A DNA stretch of 64,000 bases, from positions 6,696,001-6,760,000 of the forward strand of contig OZ245818.1 in assembly GCA_965228435.1 (NCBI GenBank), given 5' to 3'. The position numbers and the translations under genes were made by a program. The notes below the pieces were generated by a model. That model made no database searches. It was not told the origin of the DNA and saw only the letters and a list, made by a program, of their open reading frames with translations. Shown piece by piece: positions 9,109 through 17,002 of the stretch; positions within the stretch are counted from its first letter, which is position 1; each line of letters begins with the position of its first letter. The DNA comes from Hoeflea_A sp965228435 (GTDB taxonomy: Bacteria > Pseudomonadota > Alphaproteobacteria > Rhizobiales > Rhizobiaceae).

Positions 9109-10434
9109 CTAGTCGAAGCCAAGCATGACGGATGGCAGATAGGTTGCCGTCCACGGAAACGCGATGACAATTGCCAGAACGATGATCTCGAGCACCACGA
9201 AGGGTGCCACGCCCTTGTACATATCCTGATATGTGATCTCCTTCGGCGCCACCGTTCTCAGGAAGAACACCGCCGGCGCCATGGGCGGCGTCAGGTAGGC
9301 CGTCTGGATGACAACGACAACGAGCACCGCGAACCAGATCTGGTCGATACCGGCGGCCCGAAGCAGCGGCAGGAAAATCGGCAGGCAGATCAGGACGACT
9401 GTGACCCAGTCAAGCACGAATCCGAGCAGGAAGACAACGAACAGGAACAGCGCCACCATGGCGTACGGGCCGAGATCGAAATAGGCGACGGAACTGCTGA
9501 TGAGCGAATTGCCCCCGCCGACAAGGAACACGCTGGAAAACATCGTGCCGCCAACGACAATCATCATGACCATGGCGCTGATCGTCATGGTCTTGCGCAT
9601 GCTGGACCAGAGCAATTCGAGTGAAAGCTCGCGGTAAAATGCGGTCAGCAGAATAGCCCCGACGGCGCCGACGGCAGCTGCCTCGGTCGGTGATGCGATG
9701 CCGGTGAGTATGGCTCCCAGAACCGCAGTAACCAGCAAGGTTGCGGGCAGGATCGACGTGATGGTGATGGCGATCTTGCGACCCAGCGGGATGTCCACCA
9801 CCTCAAGGGGAACCGGCGGGCCATCCTCCGGGCGCAGCATCGTCCTCACCAGGATGTATCCCATGAACAGGATGACCATCAGCCCGCCGGGAATGATGAT
9901 ACCGGCAAACAACTCGCCGATGGAAAGTTCGGCGATCGAGCCGTAAATGATGACCACAATGGAAGGCGGGATGATCGTGCCAAGCGAGCCACCAGCACAG
10001 ATCGTGCCGGAAATCAGACCCTTGTGATAACCAAGTTTCATCATGGCAGGGATCGCCATCATGCCGACCACGACTTCCACCGCGCCAATGATCCCGGTCG
10101 ATGCAGCGAAGATTGCGCACATGCCGATTGTCGCTATCGCCAGGCCGCCAGGCAGACGGCCAAGCCACAATTTCATGGCATCAAACAGCTTGGCGGCAAT
10201 GGACGACCGCTCCAGCATGGCACCCATGAAGATGAACAGCGGCACCGCCGAAAGCGACGGACTGCTGGCGATGCCGTAAAGGCGATCACCGAGCACGCCG
10301 CCCAGCACGCTGTCAAACACGAACCAGCCATAGGCGAATGCGACACAGATCAGGCTGAAGGACACTGGAATGCCCAGAAAGATCAGCAGGAACAATGCCG
10401 GAAACATCGACGCCGCAAACAATCCGTCGCTCAT
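9109..10434 (-). CDS. TRAP transporter large permease (DctM-like), system 1
   Basis: The 441-residue protein is almost entirely hydrophobic, with about 12 predicted membrane segments, and shows DctM/TRAP large-subunit features such as IFLGIPVSFSL near the N-terminus, ATIGMCAIFAASTGIIGA, and GGSLGTIIPPSIVVIIYG. It forms the sodium-driven translocation channel. Its start overlaps the small-subunit gene by 4 bases. With the upstream small permease and periplasmic binding protein it forms a complete tripartite importer, probably for an organic acid. Confidence 0.93.
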   Translation of the reverse strand: MSDGLFAASMFPALFLLIFLGIPVSFSLICVAFAYGWFVFDSVLGGVLGDRLYGIASSPSLSAVPLFIFMGAMLERSSIAAKLFDAMKLWLGRLPGGLAIATIGMCAIFAASTGIIGAVEVVVGMMAIPAMMKLGYHKGLISGTICAGGSLGTIIPPSIVVIIYGSIAELSIGELFAGIIIPGGLMVILFMGYILVRTMLRPEDGPPVPLEVVDIPLGRKIAITITSILPATLLVTAVLGAILTGIASPTEAAAVGAVGAILLTAFYRELSLELLWSSMRKTMTISAMVMMIVVGGTMFSSVFLVGGGNSLISSSVAYFDLGPYAMVALFLFVVFLLGFVLDWVTVVLICLPIFLPLLRAAGIDQIWFAVLVVVVIQTAYLTPPMAPAVFFLRTVAPKEITYQDMYKGVAPFVVLEIIVLAIVIAFPWTATYLPSVMLGFD

Positions 10435-11009
10435 GTCGCCGGCATCTCTTCTGGTTTGTCATCGGGTTTGTCGCTCGGCGGCGGCACGGCATGCGGATCA
10501 TAGATCCCGTATCCGTGGCGGACGATCTGTGCAACGGTCTGCAGGCACAGACAGATCAGCCCGAGAGCAATGGCACTTTCGAAGGGCCAAATGACGGGTG
10601 CCCAGGGGCTTACGACCTCGACCTTTCCCGTCACGAAAGCCTTCCAGGCACTGCGCGTTGCGCGAAACGTTATCCAGCTCATGGCTGGCAGAAACAGGCA
10701 GGACAGCACTGCAAGATTGACAAAATGCTGAACCCGAGGCCGCATCCGTTGCGACAGAAAGTCAATGCGGATGTGCTGATTGATCGACTGTGTGTACGCA
10801 GCGCCGAGCAGAAATATTCCGGCATTGAACATGTAGGAGATGTCGTATGACCAGCGCGTCGGTGCGTTGAACGCGTAGCGAGCGACCACCTCGTAGAACA
10901 TCGCAAAGACGAGCCCAAGCACCAGGATCATCGCAATTCGGGATACCAGCTCTGAGAGCCGGTCGACAACGGAAAGCACGCGGTTTACCGGCTTGAAGCC
11001 CATCGACAT
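10431..11009 (-). CDS. TRAP transporter small permease (DctQ-like), system 1
   Basis: The 192-residue protein has four hydrophobic segments in the DctQ arrangement and the family-typical RYAFNAPTRWSYDISYM region after helix 1. It has a proline- and aspartate-rich cytosolic C-terminus (about residues 172-192). It is placed between the binding-protein gene and the large permease gene, with a 4-base overlap to the latter and a 74-base gap, holding a strong hairpin, to the former. Confidence 0.92.
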   Translation of the reverse strand: MSMGFKPVNRVLSVVDRLSELVSRIAMILVLGLVFAMFYEVVARYAFNAPTRWSYDISYMFNAGIFLLGAAYTQSINQHIRIDFLSQRMRPRVQHFVNLAVLSCLFLPAMSWITFRATRSAWKAFVTGKVEVVSPWAPVIWPFESAIALGLICLCLQTVAQIVRHGYGIYDPHAVPPPSDKPDDKPEEMPAT

Positions 11010-11033
11010 TCCGCTAGACCTGAACCACAGTTG

Positions 11034-11058
11034 TCCGGCCGGATTTCACCCGGCCGGA
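11034..11058 (-). terminator. intercistronic hairpin between TRAP SBP and permease genes
   Basis: TCCGGCCGG (11034-11042) and CCGGCCGGA (11050-11058) form a perfect 9-bp, very GC-rich stem with a 7-base loop. No T-run follows on the minus strand, so it is more likely an attenuator or mRNA-stabilising stem that lets the binding-protein message exceed the permease message than a full terminator. This is inference from position and structure. Confidence 0.6.
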
Positions 11059-11083
11059 ATTCCGTGTGTGGACGCTTTCTGGA

Positions 11084-12151
11084 CTACTCCGCGCGATCGA
11101 GCGCGCGGGTAAATGCGTTTTTCGCCCAGGTTTCCTGATAGTCATTATATGCCTTCATGATTTTATCGGCCTCGGCATTGCCGTTCGCCGTTTCGGCACT
11201 GATCTTTTCGGCAATCCATTTGCGGCCGGCCCCGGTAATCGCCGACACAAGGCTTGGATCCATCAGAACCAGTTCATTGCCGTTTTCTCGGTAGGCGGCC
11301 ATGGCGCCCTGGTCGTCGTGGCCGAAGGTCATCCAGCTGTTGTAGGTCGTTGCCCGTGCAGCATCGCGGACGATCTGCTGCAGATCCTCAGGAAGCGAGT
11401 CCCATTTTTCCGCGGACAGGAAAATCTCGGTCGCAGATGAAGGTTGATGGGCGCCGGGGAAAATGATGTATTTGGCCACCTTGTGATAGCCCAACGGAAG
11501 GTTGGCGCCAGGACCGCCATATTCGACCCCGTCCATGCCTTTTTTCTGAAGCAGATCGAAGATCTCACCGAACGGCGTCACGGTCGGCGAGCCGCCAAAT
11601 TCCTTCTCCAGAATATCCGCCCAGGCGCCGGTCGAGCGTTGCTTATATCCCTTGAGATCATCGGCAACGCGGACAGGTTTGTGCGAATGGGCGAAAATCT
11701 CTGTCGTGCCTTGTCCCATGTAAAGCGACATCAGACCCATCTTATCGCGGCGGTATTGCGACCACATTTCCTGCCCGCCCCCAAGATACACCCAGTGCAT
11801 GAAGGTTTCCGGTGCCATTCCACCCGGGAAACCGGCAAAAATTGCGTTGGTGGGATCTGCATTGACCATGAAGCCAGGATAGCTCCATGCCATGTCGACC
11901 TGACCCTCTTGGGCCGCGTCGTAGAGCTTGAAGGGATGTGCCAGCACCCCGGCCCCGTAGGGGGTGATGTCCAGCCGACCGTTCGACCAGAGGCGCACTT
12001 TATCGGTGAAATATTTGGCGTACAGCTCGTAGATCTTGCTGCTTTCCGGTGCGATCGTCGCCATCTTCCATTCGAATTCGGCGGCGAGTGCTCCCGTCTG
12101 AGCTGTCAGTGTCAAAAAACCCGCGGTGATGATGCCTGCCAGACGCTTCAT
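11084..12151 (-). CDS. TRAP transporter substrate-binding protein (DctP-like), system 1
   Basis: The 355-residue periplasmic protein starts with a Sec signal (MKRLAGIITAGFLTL..., cleavage after LAA, about residue 23) and continues EFEWKMATIAPESSKIY. Its DctP fold is shown by AGVLAHPFKLYDAAQEGQVDM and by the EYGGPGANLPLGYHKVAKYI segment, a region that in 2-oxo-acid-binding TRAP proteins lines the site. The ATG at 12151 has GGGAG upstream at good spacing; the longer frame to 12262 lacks support. A TGGTATACAA operator-like site lies about 100 bases upstream. It is the first gene of the TRAP system 1 operon. Confidence 0.92.
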   Translation of the reverse strand: MKRLAGIITAGFLTLTAQTGALAAEFEWKMATIAPESSKIYELYAKYFTDKVRLWSNGRLDITPYGAGVLAHPFKLYDAAQEGQVDMAWSYPGFMVNADPTNAIFAGFPGGMAPETFMHWVYLGGGQEMWSQYRRDKMGLMSLYMGQGTTEIFAHSHKPVRVADDLKGYKQRSTGAWADILEKEFGGSPTVTPFGEIFDLLQKKGMDGVEYGGPGANLPLGYHKVAKYIIFPGAHQPSSATEIFLSAEKWDSLPEDLQQIVRDAARATTYNSWMTFGHDDQGAMAAYRENGNELVLMDPSLVSAITGAGRKWIAEKISAETANGNAEADKIMKAYNDYQETWAKNAFTRALDRAE

Positions 12152-12252
12152 TCTCGTGTCTCCCTTTGTGACCAAAGTCCCGCCGCCGCAGCCGGACATC
12201 GCACCCTCCTTGCCCGAATTGTTTCCGCTTCCGAGGTGCGCAATAGCTAGGA

Positions 12253-12262
12253 TGGTATACAA
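12253..12262. promoter_or_regulatory. GntR-type operator candidate TGGTATACAA
   Basis: Matches the perfect site TTGTATACAA at 14830 in nine of ten positions. It lies about 100 bases before the TRAP system 1 binding-protein gene. Binding by the GntR protein at 37698-38381 is inferred. Confidence 0.6.
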
Positions 12263-12484
12263 TCAAGGAACGGATTGGCAATAGGCCGGCTAAGGGCGCC
12301 GCAACTGCCAAAAGAGGATCGCCGGGCAGTTTCCGAGCGATATTTGCGAACGCGGCTTGGATAAAGCATTGGTAAAATTCAATAATAATCCGAAGCTAAG
12401 AAAAGTTACTGCTCAGAGTGTTGCTGCGGCGCTTGGTTTTTTCTCCCCAGAACTGTTCATGCTATCTGGTTGCAGGCCGTATTC

Positions 12485-12494
12485 TCGTATACGA
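12485..12494. promoter_or_regulatory. GntR-type operator candidate TCGTATACGA
   Basis: A perfect 10-base palindrome with the same GTATAC core as the other sites but C/G at the second and ninth positions. It lies 31 bases before the VOC-protein ATG, a position suited to repression of the plus-strand promoter. Confidence 0.5.
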
Positions 12495-12525
12495 TCCCGA
12501 TACAATTACAGGGTTGGAAATCGCC

Positions 12526-13383
12526 ATGGACACCGGTTGCACCGGCATTGATCACATCGGGATCGTTTCGGACAACCTTTCGGAGCTGGAAGCCTGGTGC
12601 GCATCCATGGGTTTTCGGGTAGCTCCCAGATGTGAACTCGTGGCGATCATGGAAGACGGCTCGGAGCGGCCGCTCAACCAACACAACAGCCACCTGGTTT
12701 TCGGCCGAACCTATGTGGAACTGACTGCTGTCACCGGCGAGCTCAAGGGACATCACCTGGAACAGGCGCTCGGCCGCTACTTCGGATTCCACATCATCGC
12801 CATGCTCGCGGAAGATGCCGGTCGCGAACACCAACGACTGGAAAAGATCGGCACTCGCACCGATCAGGTCGCCGTCGCCGGGCGCAGCATCGATTATCCT
12901 TCAGGCCGAGGGATGGGCCGCTTCCGCTGGTTCCGGGTTCCGGATAAGGACGCGCCGGAGGCTTTCTTCTGCTACGTCGAGCATGTAACCCCAGACCTTG
13001 TCTTCGATCCGCAGCTCAACAACCATCCCAACGGCGCCCACGAACTGCACGAGGTCGTTATCTGCACGCAAACGCCAAAGGAAAGTGCGCAGCGTCTCGC
13101 CAAAATCTGTAATTCACAGGTTTCGCAAACCGATACGGGGTTCGTAATAGACATGCGCCAGGCATCCATTCGGTTGGTCGGACCCGAGCGGGGACAGCAT
13201 GAGTATGGTGAAACGCCCATGCCCGCCCTGCCCTTCGCCGTCGGCTTCAGCGTGCTGACGAGAGACCTGCAAGGCGCCGAGCGATGCCTTGAAACGCAAG
13301 GTACCGTTCGCCGGGAGCGGCAGGCGCTCTATGCAAATCCGACCCGGCCCGGCCTTCCCGTCATCGGTTTCGTTGAAGGCTGA
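12526..13383 (+). CDS. VOC/glyoxalase-like family protein
   Basis: The 285-residue protein begins TGIDHIGIVSDNLSELEAWC, the start of a vicinal-oxygen-chelate repeat with a metal-ligand His, and a second related module follows from about residue 160 (HELHEVVICTQTPKESAQRL). It resembles the glyoxalase-like domain group used as isomerases, dioxygenases or lyases; the reaction here is unknown. I chose the ATG at 12526 because the family fold starts there; the frame upstream overlaps the operator region. It is the only gene of its short plus-strand unit, convergent with the MmgE gene at 13387. Confidence 0.85.
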   Translation: MDTGCTGIDHIGIVSDNLSELEAWCASMGFRVAPRCELVAIMEDGSERPLNQHNSHLVFGRTYVELTAVTGELKGHHLEQALGRYFGFHIIAMLAEDAGREHQRLEKIGTRTDQVAVAGRSIDYPSGRGMGRFRWFRVPDKDAPEAFFCYVEHVTPDLVFDPQLNNHPNGAHELHEVVICTQTPKESAQRLAKICNSQVSQTDTGFVIDMRQASIRLVGPERGQHEYGETPMPALPFAVGFSVLTRDLQGAERCLETQGTVRRERQALYANPTRPGLPVIGFVEG

Positions 13384-13386
13384 GTA

Positions 13387-14751
13387 CTACGGTGTCGTTA
13401 CCACCGGGATATCGTTCACGCTGCGCAGACTCGACACGTCCGACAACAATTCGTAGAGCCGCTCGGCTTCGCTCGCATCAATCGTGCTGGACGCGCAATC
13501 GAGGAACTTCTGGCGCAACTCATCGCCACTCATCGGACGCCTCGCATGTCCGCGCCACCGGGTGACCTCTTCGCTTTCCAGGACCGTACCGTCGCCGAGG
13601 TCCAGCCGAATAATGTCCGCCCTTGCTCCTGACGGATATTCGGGATCGTCGTCCGGACCGACTTCGATTTCTACCTTGTTCATCAATGTCTGGACATCGT
13701 CGCGGCGGACAAAGTCGTCGGTGAGTTCCGCCAAACCGAGTTTGCCGCTGATCAATCCGGCCGCAACGACAAATTCGAGACTGAACTTGGCTTCCAGAGC
13801 GGATTGCGGGCTGTGCATCTGCATGACCCGGGCATGCCGCTCTCCCACCCTTGGCCGAATGCGTACGATATCGGACAACTCAAACCTGCCATCCGCGTGC
13901 AGTTGAACCGCGGCATCGGCGCAACGCTGCGACGCACCTACGGTTGGATAGCGCTTGATGTTGAGCCTTTCGCTGAGAATGCCCCCAAACGTTTCCAGCC
14001 CCTCGACGGGGCTTGCCACATTCGCCCGGCGCTCGGGCGACAACGCAAGAAGCAAACCGTTTTCGCCATCCAGTGCTTCAGGTCCGGCATCGACGCCGGC
14101 CTCCGCCATGCGGAAGGCTTTCAGACCGCTTTCTGCGGCCTGGCCGCCCTGAACGGGCTTTGCCATGGACCCGAAATTGTCCATCACGCCGCCGCTGAAG
14201 GCGACCACCAGTCCAATCGCGTTGCGAACGGTTCCGGCGTCGGCTCGGTTCAGGCTGCAGGCTGCCGCGGCGGCTCCGAAACCGCCCAGAACCGAAGTTG
14301 GATGCCAGCCCCGGGTGTAGAGGTCGTCCGGTTCAGCTTTCATAATAGCACGCCAAACCTCATAGCCCACAGCATAGGCCTTCACCATGGCGTTGCCATC
14401 CGCTCCGGTGCGTTCAGCCTCCGCGAGAATTGTGGGCACAAGAACTGCACTGACATGGTTGGAAAAAGCATAGTCGTCATAATCGATGGCGTGTGCAGTG
14501 GCCGCACCAACGAGCGCCGCGACCGGTGCCGGAACCCGGTCAGAACTCAAGAACAGCCTTGCTTCAGAGGCACCGCCTTGCGAAATCGCCAGCCGGCTCA
14601 GATGTTCCCAGACCGGTTCCCTCATCCCGGCCAATGTCACCCCGACCGTGTCACAGAAACCGGTCGCAACGATCTCCGCAACGCCGTCCGGCACCTCCAG
14701 CTGTTCGCTGGCTGCAACGAATTCCGCGAGACTGTCTGTCAGTTGCCCCAT
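13387..14751 (-). CDS. MmgE/PrpD family protein, class A (CAD/epimerase-like)
   Basis: The 454-residue protein has the two-domain MmgE/PrpD fold, whose members include 2-methylcitrate dehydratase, cis-aconitate decarboxylase and iminodisuccinate epimerase. Residues that line the active site in cis-aconitate decarboxylase have counterparts: Asp90-Asp92 region in DYDDYAFSNH, His99, His150 in GWHPT, Lys198 in SMAKP and Tyr268 in KRYPTVG. It closely resembles the island's fourth MmgE protein (end 40619) in these blocks and differs from the two class B copies. It is divergent from the HyuA gene, with a perfect TTGTATACAA palindrome between them. Substrate unknown. Confidence 0.9.
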   Translation of the reverse strand: MGQLTDSLAEFVAASEQLEVPDGVAEIVATGFCDTVGVTLAGMREPVWEHLSRLAISQGGASEARLFLSSDRVPAPVAALVGAATAHAIDYDDYAFSNHVSAVLVPTILAEAERTGADGNAMVKAYAVGYEVWRAIMKAEPDDLYTRGWHPTSVLGGFGAAAAACSLNRADAGTVRNAIGLVVAFSGGVMDNFGSMAKPVQGGQAAESGLKAFRMAEAGVDAGPEALDGENGLLLALSPERRANVASPVEGLETFGGILSERLNIKRYPTVGASQRCADAAVQLHADGRFELSDIVRIRPRVGERHARVMQMHSPQSALEAKFSLEFVVAAGLISGKLGLAELTDDFVRRDDVQTLMNKVEIEVGPDDDPEYPSGARADIIRLDLGDGTVLESEEVTRWRGHARRPMSGDELRQKFLDCASSTIDASEAERLYELLSDVSSLRSVNDIPVVTTP

Positions 14752-14829
14752 TTTTTGTTCCCGTTCGCTTCCGGCAGACCCGGCTTACGCAATGAGTGCA
14801 CAGGCTGGTGCACCTCGAAATCACCCAAG

Positions 14830-14839
14830 TTGTATACAA
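14830..14839. promoter_or_regulatory. GntR-type operator candidate TTGTATACAA (perfect palindrome)
   Basis: A perfect 10-base palindrome in the 145-base divergent region between the class A MmgE gene and the first HyuA gene. It is the best copy of the island motif. A weaker relative, TAGTATGCAA, follows at 14893-14902 and overlaps the HyuA ATG. Regulation of both units from here is inferred. Confidence 0.65.
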
Positions 14840-14896
14840 AGTTTTTGAATATCAATCATTATTCTTGTTATTTCGCCCTTTGGGGCGTCATATAGT

Positions 14897-17002
14897 ATGC
14901 AATTCAACGCTGAAGTCGGGGGTACCTTGTATCAGATCGGGATAGATGTCGGTGGCACATTTACCGACTTCGTTTTTCGCGACGATCGCACCGGCGAAGA
15001 ACTGATCGAAAAGATTCCGTCTTCCCCGGACGATCCGTCGCGGGCGGCAATCAGCGGCATCGAGGAATTGTGCCGGCGAACCGGCGCCAAGCCGCAAGAC
15101 ATTGTCCGCGTTCTCCACGGTACCACCGTCGCCACCAACATCATGTTGCAAAAGAGCGGTGCGCGGGTGGGGCTGATCACCACCGAGGGGTTCCGCGATA
15201 TCCTTCACATCGCCCGCAAGAAACGGCCCCTCAATTTTTCCAATTATCAGGATGTCCCCTGGCAATCGTCGCCGCTGGTCGAACGCTACCTGCGGGTAAC
15301 CGTTCCGGAGCGAATCGTGGCGCCGGATGGCGGTGTCGAGACGCCTCTCGATGAGGCGGCAGCCAAACAGGCGATCGAATATCTGGTGGATCAAGGCGTC
15401 GAAGCCATCGCCGTTTGCTTCCTGTTTTCGTTCCTCAATCCCACTCATGAGGTCCGGGTCAAGGAGATCGCCGCCGAGATCAGTCCCGGACTTTTCGTTA
15501 CCTGCAGCCACGAAGTGACACCCCTTCATCGGGAATATGAACGCTTCTCGACCACCGCTCTCAATGCCTATGTCGGACCAGCAACAGCGAGCTATGTGGA
15601 GCGTTTTGATCGGGCACTGGAGGACGCGAACATCGGATCCGGCTTGCGGCTGATGACTTCCGCCGGCGGGTTGATCGGAATGCGCGGCGCTCGCGAAAAA
15701 CCCGTCTCACTGCTGTTCTCCGGTCCCGTCGGAGCCCTGATCAAGGGTGTCGAAATCGGTAGGGGTCTGGGCCAGGACAGCGTCATCACCCTGGATGTCG
15801 GAGGCACGTCGGCTGACGTCGGCGTGGCGCCACAGGGTCGAATGCTTCACAAGCACATCCTGGACACACGGATCGGCGACTACGACGCGATGGTTCCGAT
15901 GGTGGATCTTTCCACAATCGGCGCCGGCGGCGGCTCAATCGCGTCGGTCGACGGCGCCGGCATGTTTACCGTGGGCCCACGCAGCGCCGGGGCCCGGCCG
16001 GGCCCCGCCTGCTTCGGATTTGGGGGAGCCGACGCCACCGTCACCGACGCTCTGCTGGTATTGGGTTGGTATCGTGAGCAGACATTTGCCCGCTCCGGTA
16101 TCGAGGTAAATCGGGAGCTGGCCACCGAGGCGATCCGGCGCAATGTCGCTGACCCGCTCTCACTGTCCATCGAGGAGGCGGCGCTCGGCATATACCGGAT
16201 AGCCAGCCGCAACATGACCGACGCGATCCGCGTGGGAAGCATCTCCAAGGGCTACGATGCCCGTGACTTTGCGCTGATTGCTTTTGGTGGCGCAGGAGCA
16301 TCCTTCGTAGCCGATATCGCCGACGAGCTGAGCATTCCGGCTGCCGTTGTACCGCCGCGACCGGGCGTCGGGGCCGCCGCCGGCCTGCTCAGCAGCGATG
16401 TCCGCTATGAATTCATGGCGAGTTGCTGGGGCGCGATCGAGGATTTCCCAAACCCGGATTTCGCCAAGAAGGTCAGCGCTATGGAAGGAAAGGCTCGGGC
16501 AGAGCTTTTACGGGACGGTTTTGCCGAGGCTGACATCAGTATCCAATTCCAGTGTGATTGCCGCTACGAGGGCCAAGGTTACGAGCTGACCGTGGACATG
16601 CCCGCCGATCTCGAATCCGAAAGCTGGCGCGGCGGGCTGGCGGAGGCCTTTCACGACGCCCACGAACAGCATTATCTGCGGCGCTTCGACGACAAACCGA
16701 TCAGGATCGTCAATGTCAGGGTCGTCGGAATCGGTTCCGTAGGTGCACCGGCAAAGGTGCAGGCCAGTGCGACCGGTGACAACAAGCCGGTCGCTGCGGC
16801 TCCCTGCCTCTTTGCCGGATCAGGCGGCTGGCAAAGCCTGGAGACGATGTTCTACGACCGATCGAATCTGACGACGGAAGCAGTTCTGACTGGCCCGGCA
16901 ATCGTGGAACAGCGGGATACGACGACGATCGTACCCCCCGGGTTCGATTTGCGTGTCGACCGGCTGGGCAATCTGATCATCACGAAAGGTGCTGACCGAT
17001 GA
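14897..17002 (+). CDS. hydantoinase/oxoprolinase subunit A (HyuA-like), copy 1
   Basis: The protein of up to 701 residues is an ATP-dependent HyuA-type subunit. The ASKHA-type phosphate-binding loop GIDVGGTFTDFVF is at the N-terminus, LHGTTVATNIML follows, and the second phosphate loop LDVGGTSADVGV and GAGGGSIAS lie in the middle. Relatives hydrolyse 5-oxoproline, hydantoins or lactams, or act in acetone/acetophenone carboxylases. The ATG at 14897 has a weak ribosome site; a TTG at 14927 (then YQIGIDVGG) has GGGGG at 14918-14922 just before it and may be the real start, since the first ten residues look unconserved. It overlaps the HyuB gene by 4 bases. Confidence 0.93.
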   Translation: MQFNAEVGGTLYQIGIDVGGTFTDFVFRDDRTGEELIEKIPSSPDDPSRAAISGIEELCRRTGAKPQDIVRVLHGTTVATNIMLQKSGARVGLITTEGFRDILHIARKKRPLNFSNYQDVPWQSSPLVERYLRVTVPERIVAPDGGVETPLDEAAAKQAIEYLVDQGVEAIAVCFLFSFLNPTHEVRVKEIAAEISPGLFVTCSHEVTPLHREYERFSTTALNAYVGPATASYVERFDRALEDANIGSGLRLMTSAGGLIGMRGAREKPVSLLFSGPVGALIKGVEIGRGLGQDSVITLDVGGTSADVGVAPQGRMLHKHILDTRIGDYDAMVPMVDLSTIGAGGGSIASVDGAGMFTVGPRSAGARPGPACFGFGGADATVTDALLVLGWYREQTFARSGIEVNRELATEAIRRNVADPLSLSIEEAALGIYRIASRNMTDAIRVGSISKGYDARDFALIAFGGAGASFVADIADELSIPAAVVPPRPGVGAAAGLLSSDVRYEFMASCWGAIEDFPNPDFAKKVSAMEGKARAELLRDGFAEADISIQFQCDCRYEGQGYELTVDMPADLESESWRGGLAEAFHDAHEQHYLRRFDDKPIRIVNVRVVGIGSVGAPAKVQASATGDNKPVAAAPCLFAGSGGWQSLETMFYDRSNLTTEAVLTGPAIVEQRDTTTIVPPGFDLRVDRLGNLIITKGADR

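Larger units (their letters stand above)
12152..12525. other. divergent regulatory region (TRAP 1 / VOC protein)
   Basis: This 374-base gap separates two divergent transcription units. It is AT-richer than its surroundings, contains no convincing coding frame, and carries two palindromic operator-like sites (12253-12262 and 12485-12494) that match the island-wide motif. Confidence 0.7.

Noticed and set aside
8644..9170. Several open frames across tRNA-Ser, some with GGGGIRTHETVSRLPVFKTGAF or GGVAEWLKAPVLKTG
   Set aside because: These are the well-known spurious translations of serine tRNA genes, not proteins.
14893..14902. TAGTATGCAA as an eighth operator
   Set aside because: Two mismatches and broken symmetry; listed only as a possible secondary site.
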